From an uncultured Veillonella sp. (lineage in GTDB: Bacteria > Bacillota > Negativicutes > Veillonellales > Veillonellaceae), in assembly GCA_900550175.1 (NCBI GenBank), contig URQX01000018.1, forward strand, positions 1 to 21,680: DNA of 21,680 nt, read 5' to 3'. Below are positions 1 through 7,669 of this stretch, piece after piece (position 1 is the stretch's first letter; each line of letters opens with the position of its first letter). Both the position numbers and the translations under genes were made by a program. Under the pieces are notes generated by a model. That model did no database searches, was not told where the DNA came from, and was given only the letters and a program-made list of their open reading frames with translations.

Positions 1-182
1 TTTGCAAATAGGATTTCTTTTGTATCCGCATCAATGAGAACAACAGCCTCACCTATCGTAGATGGCGGCGCAATATACGCCGCATGAGAAACACTAGTAC
101 CGAAAATAATAGCGCCTATACAGGCTATCATCAAAATAAGTCGTTTCCAAACTATACAAGCATTAGTTGTTAAAGATATCAT
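1..182 (-). CDS. D-alanyl-D-alanine carboxypeptidase (peptidase S11), N-terminal part only
   Basis: The reverse strand opens a reading frame at ATG 182-180, preceded by the purine-rich stretch GAAAGTGAGA at a workable distance. It runs off the left edge after about 60 codons. Residues about 15-36 form a hydrophobic signal segment with a cleavage-like SVSHA, followed by APPSTIGEAVVLIDADTK and EILFA. That is the typical mature start of DacA/PBP5-type carboxypeptidases, which trim the terminal D-Ala of peptidoglycan pentapeptides outside the membrane. The catalytic SxxK motif would lie beyond the edge and cannot be checked. The gene starts 24 bp after the mscS-type gene stops, so the two are probably co-transcribed. 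Family call from the N-terminus only; another S11-like exported protein is possible. Confidence 0.68.
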   Translation of the reverse strand, partial: MISLTTNACIVWKRLILMIACIGAIIFGTSVSHAAYIAPPSTIGEAVVLIDADTKEILFA

Positions 183-206
183 ATATCTCACTTTCTGTAT
201 CACATA

Positions 207-1136
207 TTAACTTTCAGGGTTATCATCAATGGCAACATCCGTTCCACTTGCTTTTTTCTTAGTTCCCTTAATTTCACCAGTAGAGTTATCTACATTTTGA
301 AGATATACAACACGTTGAGGATATGGAATGTCGATACCATATTTATCGAACGCATCTTTTACATCAGACATAATTCCATATTGCACATCTAAGAAGTCTT
401 TCGACTTAACGCGTGCATAGGCAGCAATGCGTACAGAGTTATCGCCAAATTCAGAAATACCAATTTCCATATTTTTAGGATTGAGTACACGTTTATCAGC
501 AGCAAAAATATTTTTTAAGATTTTAATTGCTTCATGATGATTATTGTTATAACCAATATCAAAGACGAACGGAATAACCCTTTCGTGGGTATAAGCAATA
601 TTAGTTATGGCTTGGGAGGTAAGGATAGAGTTTGGTATATACACATTTTTTTGATCTTTAGTAGTGATAATAGTATACATAAATTGAACAGACTTAACAC
701 TACCTACAGTATCTCCAACTTGAATAACATGACCTGCTCTAAAAGGCTTAAATATAAGAATTAATAAGCCTGATGCCAAGTTAGATAAGTTGTTTTGTAA
801 GGCCAAACCAATACCTAAACCAAAGGCACCAAAGGCAGCTACAAAGGATGTAGTAGGAACACCAATTTGATTTAAGCAAATCAATATTAGACCTACTAGC
901 AATGCATAATTGATGATCTGCGTAATAAAGCTCATCGCAGCAGAGTCATAAGAGGCCTTAGTCATAATACGGACAGCAAAGGTTTTCACCCATTTAATAG
1001 CATAACGACCTACCCAAAATATAATAAGAGCTAATAATATATTGCCCGCTTGAGAAAAGAACCAATCTCGAAGTTGAACCAATACATTAGCATCTTTAAA
1101 CAATATTTCTGATGCAGAATGAAGAATATTGCCCAT
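207..1136 (-). CDS. MscS-type small-conductance mechanosensitive channel
   Basis: 309 residues with the standard MscS layout. TM1 is at about 29-50 and TM2 at about 71-92. The pore-lining TM3 at about 97-131 carries the Gly/Ala pattern AFGAFGLGIGLALQNN followed by LSNLASG and FKPFRAG. The cytoplasmic beta domain follows, and the C-terminal domain ends in GIDIPYPQR, the family's usual closing motif. The protein should open on membrane tension to release solutes in hypo-osmotic shock. The last 30 residues are charged and probably disordered. The start is supported by GGAGGT just upstream of ATG 1136-1134. It heads an operon with the carboxypeptidase gene, which is sensible for an envelope-stress pair. 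Related families also include ion-selective MscS homologues, so the conducted solute is not known. Confidence 0.95.
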   Translation of the reverse strand: MGNILHSASEILFKDANVLVQLRDWFFSQAGNILLALIIFWVGRYAIKWVKTFAVRIMTKASYDSAAMSFITQIINYALLVGLILICLNQIGVPTTSFVAAFGAFGLGIGLALQNNLSNLASGLLILIFKPFRAGHVIQVGDTVGSVKSVQFMYTIITTKDQKNVYIPNSILTSQAITNIAYTHERVIPFVFDIGYNNNHHEAIKILKNIFAADKRVLNPKNMEIGISEFGDNSVRIAAYARVKSKDFLDVQYGIMSDVKDAFDKYGIDIPYPQRVVYLQNVDNSTGEIKGTKKKASGTDVAIDDNPES

Positions 1137-1234
1137 ATTAAACCTCCAATAATAAAACTTTATAAATAATTGAGCACATCTATTAATATGGTCATCATAA
1201 ACATATATGCTATAATTTAATAAATATATTTTAC

Positions 1235-1260
1235 ACGATATAGTAAAGTTATTATATCGT
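1235..1260. promoter_or_regulatory. Inverted repeat over a candidate cbiZ promoter
   Basis: Perfect 8-bp arms ACGATATA (1235-1242) and TATATCGT (1253-1260) are separated by 10 bp. A possible promoter TTTACA (1230-1235), 17 bp, TATATC (1253-1258) lies on the same bases, so a dimeric regulator bound here would cover the spacer and the -10 box. The cbiZ start is 41 bp downstream. The region is very AT-rich, so chance palindromes are not excluded. I see no cobalamin riboswitch core in 1137-1300. Confidence 0.4.
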
Positions 1261-1300
1261 TATATTACATATATAACAATCTAAATCTAGGGAGACTTAT

Positions 1301-2077
1301 ATGTTTAACAATCCATATGAAGCACCACAAGAGCTTGCAACAGGAGGTCATGTAACGAAAGAATTAAATTCCGTTACAGTACACTTTGACGACATCCATT
1401 ATGCCTTATCTAGTGGTCAACTCAATGGTGGGTATCACCATACGTTAGCCGTACGAAATCAACAATTAACATACCAAATCGAAACAGAAAAAGATTTACC
1501 AGGTGGCTCGGTAGCCAACTATTTAGCCCAAGAATTCGAGCAAATCGATACACCTGTTCATTTTAGTACAGCGCTTCTTACGTCTGCTACAATGAACCTT
1601 CACGCATACGCCAAGGTCGAGGAACACGATACGATTGTGGAGACCATCGTTACTGCAGGCTATGAAAAAACGGCCCATCGTGCAGGCACAGGGTATTGCT
1701 ATGAAGAACGGGACGGAGCGTTTGTGACGCCTGGCACAATCAACATACTAGTCTTTACGAATAAGGCCTTAACTGACAGCGCCATGGTGAAAGCCATCAT
1801 GACAATTACGGAGGCTAAAACAGCAGCCCTTCAAGATTGGGGTGTTGAAAGCGTACGCCTCTATTCATTTATTAACGAAGATATTCCTGATGCCATCACA
1901 AAAGAGCGCAAGACTTCTGCCACCGGTACCTCTACAGATGGTGTGGTTCTCACTATCGATACCAATGGTGATGTGTTAACAGATGCAGGCTCCTTCTCCC
2001 TATTCGGGGATACATTAGCTAAGGCTGTTTATATAGGTATACAACGAGCCTTAGAAAATGCTATTGGCGCCGAATAA
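1301..2077 (+). CDS. cbiZ: Adenosylcobinamide amidohydrolase (CbiZ)
   Basis: 258 residues matching the CbiZ family along most of the length. Features include an early ALSSGQLNGG block (about 36-45), ETIVTAGYEKTAHRAG in the middle, TPGTINILVFTNKALT, TEAKTAALQDWGV, and the late ATGTSTDG motif. CbiZ hydrolyses the aminopropanol amide bond of adenosylcobinamide to give adenosylcobyric acid. This lets cells salvage incomplete or foreign corrinoids and rebuild cobalamin with their own lower ligand. It is cytosolic; no signal peptide is seen. GGGAG sits 7-11 bp before ATG 1301. The gene stands alone, divergent from mscS and convergent with the asparaginase gene. No other corrinoid gene is in the window, so it acts with enzymes encoded elsewhere. 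Confidence 0.88.
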   Translation: MFNNPYEAPQELATGGHVTKELNSVTVHFDDIHYALSSGQLNGGYHHTLAVRNQQLTYQIETEKDLPGGSVANYLAQEFEQIDTPVHFSTALLTSATMNLHAYAKVEEHDTIVETIVTAGYEKTAHRAGTGYCYEERDGAFVTPGTINILVFTNKALTDSAMVKAIMTITEAKTAALQDWGVESVRLYSFINEDIPDAITKERKTSATGTSTDGVVLTIDTNGDVLTDAGSFSLFGDTLAKAVYIGIQRALENAIGAE

Positions 2078-2104
2078 AAAATACGCATTCTAGGCGAAAT
2101 AAAA

Positions 2105-2138
2105 AACCGCACATCCTAGGCGATCGGGATGTGCGGTT
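2105..2138 (-). terminator. Hairpin terminator for the pncB-nadE-asparaginase operon
   Basis: Perfect 12-bp arms AACCGCACATCC (2105-2116) and GGATGTGCGGTT (2127-2138) with a 10-nt loop. Read on the minus strand the stem is followed by a T run (complement of the A run at 2099-2106). It therefore terminates transcription from the asparaginase side. There is no T run on the plus side. Confidence 0.75.
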
Positions 2139-2193
2139 CATTGTATATAAAACTGTTACATACAGTATAATATTTGAAAATGAATATCAAATT

Positions 2194-2230
2194 AAGATTT
2201 GAGAGTTTTTCTCAAATCTTTTTTATTTTT
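2194..2230 (+). terminator. Hairpin terminator for cbiZ
   Basis: Arms AAGATTTGAG (2194-2203) and CTCAAATCTT (2211-2220) are perfect, with a 7-nt loop, and run into TTTTATTTTT (2221-2230). The T run is on the plus strand, so this serves cbiZ. It lies beyond the other operon's hairpin and only 4 bp before the asparaginase stop codon. Confidence 0.8.
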
Positions 2231-2234
2231 CTAA

Positions 2235-3212
2235 TTAATATTCATAGAAGAACTGTTGTAACTTTTTAAGGTTTTTAGTTTTTGTAAGACCAAGCATCAA
2301 TAGGATGCGAGCTTTTTGTGGACTTAATGTATCACTTACAAGATAGCCTGCTAGTGCATCTTGTGGTACGGCAGACACCATGCCACTCCCTGTGCGAGAG
2401 GCACGTACAGTTGGGAATGCTGTATTTTGTGTTATTTGACGTACATTTTGAGGAATTGTACCATGCCCTAACCCCGTCAAGATGAGCCCATCAGGGTTAG
2501 TCGCCACTACACTCATCGGTACCATGTCATCCATGCCACCATAGCAAGTCAAAATGACTACACGAGGCAATTCTTTTAAATCATGTACATCAAAGATAGA
2601 TTCTTTCGTATGACGACGAGTAGATGCTTTATAATAATGAGCCACTCCCTCTTGTACAATGCCAAGATGACCTACTAATGGGCTATCGAAGGTTGCTACA
2701 TTCGTTGTATTCCGCTTAGAAACATCGCGTGCTCCATCAATATAGCCATTTAGAACAACAAGTACACCTTTACCTACAGACTCAGGCGTTCTCGCCACTT
2801 GAATCGCTTGTAATAGATTAATCGGACCATCTGCACTGATCGCCCCAGCAGGTCGCATAGAGCCAGTGATAACGATAGGCTTATCTGTATGCACAGTAAG
2901 ATTAAGGAAATAGGCAGTTTCTTCCATACTATCTGTACCATGAGTGATAACAACACCACCGATATCCTCCTGATCAACTAATTTTTGTACTAACTTGGCT
3001 AAATCCAACCAATGCTGGACAGTAATATCGGAACTTTCAATATTACTAAACTGAGTATATGTATATGGACCATATGGTTCCGTGCCAGGTACAGAATCTA
3101 GAATTTCATTGAGCCCTAGTACCCCTGCAGTATAGCCGGTCAAATCTGTATCGGATGCGCCTTGTCCAGCAATCGTACCACCCGTACCAATCAAAGCTAT
3201 TTTTGTCTCCAT
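2235..3212 (-). CDS. L-asparaginase, type II-like sequence but without signal peptide
   Basis: 325 residues from ATG 3212-3210, chosen because GGAGG (3217-3221) sits just upstream. The in-frame ATG 8 codons earlier has no ribosome binding site. Catalytic residues are all visible: Thr13 in GTGGTIAG, Tyr27 in TGYTAG, the Ser of NIESSD, Thr93-Asp94 in HGTDSMEETAY, and Lys in RDVSKRNTT. It hydrolyses asparagine to aspartate and ammonia. The body (GVLVVLNG, RDVSKRNTTNVATF, SPQKARILLMLGLTKT, FFYEY at the end) resembles periplasmic type II enzymes such as E. coli AnsB, yet the N-terminus is cytosolic. It is third in the pncB-nadE run, 48 bp after nadE. Because that NadE uses free ammonia, a supply role is conceivable but unproved. 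Confidence 0.92.
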   Translation of the reverse strand: METKIALIGTGGTIAGQGASDTDLTGYTAGVLGLNEILDSVPGTEPYGPYTYTQFSNIESSDITVQHWLDLAKLVQKLVDQEDIGGVVITHGTDSMEETAYFLNLTVHTDKPIVITGSMRPAGAISADGPINLLQAIQVARTPESVGKGVLVVLNGYIDGARDVSKRNTTNVATFDSPLVGHLGIVQEGVAHYYKASTRRHTKESIFDVHDLKELPRVVILTCYGGMDDMVPMSVVATNPDGLILTGLGHGTIPQNVRQITQNTAFPTVRASRTGSGMVSAVPQDALAGYLVSDTLSPQKARILLMLGLTKTKNLKKLQQFFYEY

Positions 3213-3260
3213 ATTACCTCCATCATAAAAATACATAAGAAATAATAAATTTTGTGTTAA

Positions 3261-4028
3261 TCAACGTCGGGGCTGAAAGGAAGGCATCAACTCTAATTTA
3301 TGCTTATTAATACGGTTCAAATGATCAATACGTTCCTTTGTCTTTAAATTGTCAATCTGACCGGTCCTAATATAACGATCCAGCACTGCATAGGTAAAAC
3401 CTAATTTATCTTCATCAGATTGACCACTAAGGCCATCACTAGGCGTTTTATCTACAAGATATTTAGGAATATCTAGGAGGCGACCAATTTGACGCACCTC
3501 TTCTACAACAAGATTAGCGAGAGGGCTAAAATCACCTGCACTATCGCCATATTTTGTAGAATACCCTACATAATCTTCAGACCCATTACATGTATTGGCA
3601 ACCCGTGCACCATTTGGCAAGTTTTGGCCCACTGCATATAACGTAGCCATGCGAAGGCGCGGGGGTGTATTTATAGCTGCATCTCGAGACAAATCATTTC
3701 TACCCGTTACAGCTTCATACCCTTCTCCTTGAATAATAGCATTTGTTAAGGCTTCGTAAGCAGCCCCTATATTAACAATAATATGAGGAATACCTAAGTG
3801 ATCCACAACGGCCTTAGCATCATCGATATCAGATTGAACGCCGTTTGGCATGAGCACTCCCACTACGCGTTCTGCCCCAAGGGCTTCTTTACAAAGGGCC
3901 GCCACAATTGTGGAATCCTTACCACCTGAAATACCTACTACGGCACTACAACTAGGCCCATTTTGACTAAAATAGTCTCGAATCCATTGAATGAGAGCCT
4001 CTTTTGTAGCTTGTGGATTGTCTAACAT
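3261..4028 (-). CDS. nadE: Ammonia-dependent NAD synthetase (NadE)
   Basis: 255 residues, the size of the short, glutaminase-free NadE. The N-type ATP pyrophosphatase loop SGGKDS is at 34-39. Other family blocks are NTPPRLRMATLYAVGQ, GSEDYVGYSTKYGDSAGD and KTPSDGLSGQSDEDKLGF. It adenylates nicotinic acid adenine dinucleotide and amidates it with NH3 to make NAD in the cytosol. No nitrilase domain is present, so it needs free ammonia. It starts 8 bp after pncB stops. AGGTGGGC within the end of pncB serves as ribosome binding site, pointing to coupled translation. PncB makes nicotinate mononucleotide; the NadD step linking the two is not encoded here. Confidence 0.95.
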   Translation of the reverse strand: MLDNPQATKEALIQWIRDYFSQNGPSCSAVVGISGGKDSTIVAALCKEALGAERVVGVLMPNGVQSDIDDAKAVVDHLGIPHIIVNIGAAYEALTNAIIQGEGYEAVTGRNDLSRDAAINTPPRLRMATLYAVGQNLPNGARVANTCNGSEDYVGYSTKYGDSAGDFSPLANLVVEEVRQIGRLLDIPKYLVDKTPSDGLSGQSDEDKLGFTYAVLDRYIRTGQIDNLKTKERIDHLNRINKHKLELMPSFQPRR

Positions 4029-4036
4029 AAGCCCAC

Positions 4037-5488
4037 CTACTTCTTTCGGAAAATACGATTTAATAAATCCATTTTCATTCGATAGTATCCTGGACTCATA
4101 TCAAGGTAATGACGATGTGGATTTTCAAAACGTTGCTCTTCAAGCCAAATTTCAGTTTCTAATTGGTCTTTAACATATTGACGAAGCTCATCTAAAGTTG
4201 GTAATTCTACTAGTAATTTTCCATCCTTAATAATGAGTTGTTTCATTTCTTTGAAAGTACAGTTTTCAAAGTACAATTCACGCCACGGTTGTTCTGGATC
4301 AATATAACGATATGGTTCGGTTGTATCTGGTACCTCTTCTAACAATGTTAATAAGTCTGCAATGGCACGACCTTTCTCATTGTACACACGGTACACCTTT
4401 TTAAATCCTGGGTTCGTAATCTTTTCAACAGATTCCGAAATCTTGATACGCGGCTCCCACACACCATTTTTTTCAACCCCAGCAATCTTGTAAACTGCAC
4501 CAAATACAGGATCGCTCTTGGAGGTAATCAGTCTTTCACCAACTCCAAAGATATCAATGGGACCACCTTGTCCCAACAAAGAGGTTATCGTATATTCATC
4601 AAGACTATTAGAAGCCATAATTTTACAATCTTCTAATCCTGCTTTATCGAGCATGTGGCGCGCTTTTTTAGCTAAGTACGCAAGGTCACCAGAATCAAGG
4701 CGAATTCCTTTTAAACGTTTTCCCATAGGATCTAATACATCTTTAGCTACTTTGATTGCATTAGGTACACCAGAGTTCAAAACATCATAGGTATCAACGA
4801 GGAATACCGCTCCATCTGGATAAACTTCAGCGTAAGCTTTAAAAGCTTCATATTCAGAATCATGATACATAACCCAACTATGAGCCATAGTACCGCTCAC
4901 AGGGATGCCAAATTGTTGGCCCGCTAAAACAGTTGCCGTAGACTGCACCCCACCGATGTAGGCTGCTCTCGCACCATATACAGCGGCATCTACATTGTGG
5001 GCTCGACGTGCACCAAAATCAGCTACAATGCGACCATCTGCAGCTCGTACGATACGATTTGCCTTTGTGGCGATAAGGGACTGATGGTTCATCATAGTTA
5101 GCACTGCAGTTTCTACGATTTGTGCATCTATGAGAGGTGCTACGATAGTTATAACCGGTTCGTTTGGATAAATAATCGAACCCTCTGGGAATGCATATAC
5201 ATCACCAGTAAAGGAGAAATCTTTTAGATATGCTAAAAATTCCTCACTAAAAATACCTTGAGCCCGTAAAAAATCAATATCACGTTCATCAAAATGTAAA
5301 TTTAAAATGTACTCAACGATTTGTTCAAGACCACCAAAAATGGCAAAGCCACCCTTGTCTGGATTGCGTCTAAAGAATACATCAAACGCGACGCGATCCG
5401 TATTTTCATGTTGTGTAAAATAGCCGTGTGCCATGGTCATCTCATAAAAATCCATAAGCATACTAATATTGCGACTGTCGTGTTGCAT
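4037..5488 (-). CDS. pncB: Nicotinate phosphoribosyltransferase (PncB)
   Basis: 483 residues, normal for the long bacterial form. The N-terminal part has LMDFYEMTMAHGYF and FDVFFRRNP. The family's phosphorylatable histidine is His203 in GTMAHSWV. IRLDSGDL, ASNSLDEY and FGVGERLITS follow as phosphoribosyl-binding blocks. It joins nicotinate to PRPP, using ATP hydrolysis, giving nicotinate mononucleotide, the entry of the Preiss-Handler salvage route. AAGGTTGGTGA lies before ATG 5488-5486. It is the first gene of the pncB-nadE-asparaginase run. Divergent pepD lies about 300 bp away across an AT-rich spacer containing a strong inverted repeat that could control either gene. Confidence 0.95.
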   Translation of the reverse strand: MQHDSRNISMLMDFYEMTMAHGYFTQHENTDRVAFDVFFRRNPDKGGFAIFGGLEQIVEYILNLHFDERDIDFLRAQGIFSEEFLAYLKDFSFTGDVYAFPEGSIIYPNEPVITIVAPLIDAQIVETAVLTMMNHQSLIATKANRIVRAADGRIVADFGARRAHNVDAAVYGARAAYIGGVQSTATVLAGQQFGIPVSGTMAHSWVMYHDSEYEAFKAYAEVYPDGAVFLVDTYDVLNSGVPNAIKVAKDVLDPMGKRLKGIRLDSGDLAYLAKKARHMLDKAGLEDCKIMASNSLDEYTITSLLGQGGPIDIFGVGERLITSKSDPVFGAVYKIAGVEKNGVWEPRIKISESVEKITNPGFKKVYRVYNEKGRAIADLLTLLEEVPDTTEPYRYIDPEQPWRELYFENCTFKEMKQLIIKDGKLLVELPTLDELRQYVKDQLETEIWLEEQRFENPHRHYLDMSPGYYRMKMDLLNRIFRKK

Positions 5489-5702
5489 CGGTTCACCAAC
5501 CTTCTAAAATATAATGGATTTAATCAATCGTTAATCGTATAACCTCATTATACATTATTATTCCTATATAGCTAGTCTATACATCTGCTAATGCTTGCAT
5601 TAACTATCCTAATAATCATTCTTGTGATATAACTATATATATACTAATTATTTATATATTCCATATATATGCCGATGAAAGTTATCACTAAAACAAATAC
5701 AA

Positions 5703-5730
5703 TTATTAGTATTAATTCGTATACTAATAA
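5703..5730. promoter_or_regulatory. Perfect 10-bp inverted repeat in the pncB/pepD divergent spacer
   Basis: TTATTAGTAT (5703-5712) and ATACTAATAA (5721-5730) are exact reverse complements 8 bp apart. A further ATACTAATTA occurs at 5641-5650, so the 8-mer ATACTAAT appears three times in about 90 bp. Its place 70 bp upstream of pepD and about 215 bp upstream of pncB suits an operator. The rest of the spacer 5489-5798 is AT-rich with several possible -10 boxes, none with a convincing -35, and nothing coding. Confidence 0.5.
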
Positions 5731-5798
5731 AAGTACTATATTCAGTATAATCCATCAGCATATATATCTATTATTACATCAGAATGAAAGGAACCATT

Positions 5799-7247
5799 AT
5801 GGAATCAATCGTTCAAGCTAAACGCGTATTAGAAATATTTAAAGAAATGAGCCAAATTCCTCGTGAATCAGGAAACGAAAAAGGCATCAGCGATTATATC
5901 GTAAACTTCGGTAAAAATTTGGGGCTTGAGGTTCATCAAGACGATCAATTTAATGTAGTCATCAAAAAGCCAGCATCTCCAGGTTATGAAAACCGACCTT
6001 CTATCATCTTACAAGGTCATATAGACATGGTATGTGTTCGTGATCACGACTCTAACCATGACTTCACTAAAGACCCAATTGCCAATATCATCGAAGGCGA
6101 ATGGATGCATGCAGACCACACTACATTAGGTGCGGATAACGGCATGGGTGGTGCGATGATGCTTGCTATCCTTGAGGATGATAGCCAACAACACGGCCCT
6201 ATGCAATTATTGTTCACTACTAATGAAGAAACTGGTATGGACGGCGCTTTCGCTATTAAAGAAGGCCAAGTAAGTGGTGATTACTTACTCAACCTCGATA
6301 CAGAAGTAGAACACGATTTTACTGTTAGCTGTGCTGGTGGTTGCCACGTTCATGTAAACATTCCTTTATTGCGTGAAAATAACCAACCTGGTTATGATGC
6401 AGGCTTAACTCTTACCGTAACAGGCCTTAAAGGCGGTCACTCTGGTATCGAAATCTGCGAACAACGCGCAAATGCTAACCAAGTATTAACACGCGTACTC
6501 TATGACATTCAACAACAGTATCCTGTATGCTTAGCATCCTTTGAAGGTGGCGTAAAACATAATGCCATTCCTTCTAAAGCAGTTGCTGTATTATCCGTAC
6601 GTGCTGAAGATGTAGAGGCTATTAAAACATTAATTGCATACCAAGAAAAACAATATCTCCATGAATATGGTATCCAAGATCCAGGTCTTAAATTTGTTGT
6701 AGAAGATGTAGCAACACCTGATGTAGTCTATGCAGATGATACAACAGAAGCTCTCATTACTTACATCTATCTTGCACAAGATGGTGTTCATTCTGTGAGC
6801 AAATCCATTCCAAATCTTGTAGAAACTTCTGACAATATCGCTATCGTACGCGAAAATGAACATACTATTGAAGTACTCATTTCTATCCGCAGCTCCAATA
6901 GCAACAGTCTTGAATTCTTGGCTAAGAAAATGATATTACTTGCGAAAACACTAGGTGTATCTGCAGAGCGTACTGGTGGTTATCCTGCATGGGAATACGA
7001 TAAAGGCTCCAAACTTGAGGAACAAGCTATTTCCTTGCATAACGAAATGTTTGATACACCAGCTAATGTCAACGCCATTCATGCAGGCCTCGAATGTGGC
7101 TTGTTAAAAGGTGTATTACCAAATACACAAATGATCAGCTTTGGTCCTACTATCGTAAGCCCACATACACCAATGGAACGCGTTCATTTACCATCTGTTG
7201 AAAATGTATATGTATATCTAAAAGCGTTATTAGCTAAATTACAATAA
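5799..7247 (+). CDS. pepD: Aminoacyl-histidine dipeptidase (beta-Ala-His dipeptidase, M20C)
   Basis: 482 residues from ATG 5799. AAAGGAA (5787-5793) is well placed for this start, whereas the in-frame ATG at 5784 has no ribosome binding site. Zinc ligands and catalytic residues of the PepD family are visible: His74 and Asp76 in LQGHIDMV, bridging Asp113 in LGADNGMGGA, Glu143-Glu144 in TNEETGMDGA, Asp in LNLDTE, and a late His in SPHTPMERV. GLKGGHSG marks the lid/dimer domain. It hydrolyses Xaa-His and other dipeptides in the cytosol, providing amino acids. Monocistronic, with its own strong terminator. No lesion seen. Confidence 0.93.
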   Translation: MESIVQAKRVLEIFKEMSQIPRESGNEKGISDYIVNFGKNLGLEVHQDDQFNVVIKKPASPGYENRPSIILQGHIDMVCVRDHDSNHDFTKDPIANIIEGEWMHADHTTLGADNGMGGAMMLAILEDDSQQHGPMQLLFTTNEETGMDGAFAIKEGQVSGDYLLNLDTEVEHDFTVSCAGGCHVHVNIPLLRENNQPGYDAGLTLTVTGLKGGHSGIEICEQRANANQVLTRVLYDIQQQYPVCLASFEGGVKHNAIPSKAVAVLSVRAEDVEAIKTLIAYQEKQYLHEYGIQDPGLKFVVEDVATPDVVYADDTTEALITYIYLAQDGVHSVSKSIPNLVETSDNIAIVRENEHTIEVLISIRSSNSNSLEFLAKKMILLAKTLGVSAERTGGYPAWEYDKGSKLEEQAISLHNEMFDTPANVNAIHAGLECGLLKGVLPNTQMISFGPTIVSPHTPMERVHLPSVENVYVYLKALLAKLQ

Positions 7248-7340
7248 ACATAAAATAATAAATTTTGACTATATACTTTATGTATAATTTGGTATACTAA
7301 AAGTAATCTAATTAGAAATTTATATAACGAAGTCTCCCCC

Positions 7341-7401
7341 CCTCCTATAAGGAGTTCAGTCAACTCTCCCCCGACTGAACCTTCTATAGGAGGTTTTTTT
7401 T
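7341..7401 (+). terminator. Long hairpin terminator after pepD
   Basis: Outer arms CCTCCTATA (7341-7349) and TATAGGAGG (7385-7393) enclose a small interior loop. The inner arms are GTTCAGTC (7354-7361) and GACTGAAC (7373-7380), with a C-rich 11-nt loop. Eight T follow at 7394-7401. It is about 94 bp past the pepD stop. The rest of 7248-7603 is AT-rich with no coding potential I can support. Confidence 0.9.
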
Positions 7402-7603
7402 GTATTTTTCAGAAAACTTCTAAAATTAATATTTATTCATATAGGAGTATTTTTTCATATATACGCAAATCGATATATACAATATTCTTTACAATTAATT
7501 ATGAATATTATATACATCTGCTAATATACTCATATAAGGTATATAATCAATATATTTAATGAGAATTTTGAGAACCATAGAACTTTCATAACTATGCATA
7601 TAC

Positions 7604-7650
7604 CCTAGGGTGTATTTCCTGTGTTATCCTATGGGTGTATACTGTGTTTA
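7604..7650 (+). repeat. Two near-identical 23-bp direct repeats before the CobW gene
   Basis: CCTAGGGTGTATTTCCTGTG and the next bases (7604-7626) are repeated as CCTATGGGTGTATACTGTGT and the next bases (7628-7650). The start-to-start distance is 24 bp, with only small indels. The first overlaps the 10-bp palindrome ACCCTAGGGT (7602-7611). They end 19 bp before the CobW start. TTGAGA (7568-7573) upstream could be a -35 box, with TATGCA (7593-7598) as a poor -10. Candidate tandem operator or leader element; the binding factor is not recognisable. Confidence 0.4.
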
Positions 7651-7669
7651 CATTACTCAGGAGGTATGT

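Noticed and set aside
1137..1300. Cobalamin riboswitch before cbiZ
   Set aside because: Expected from function, but the spacer is short and AT-rich and shows no B12-box-like GCC.CTG core.
7341..7401. Attenuator or leader element for the CobW cluster
   Set aside because: It has a plain stem-loop plus T run placed 94 bp after pepD and more than 250 bp before the CobW start, so an ordinary terminator explains it.
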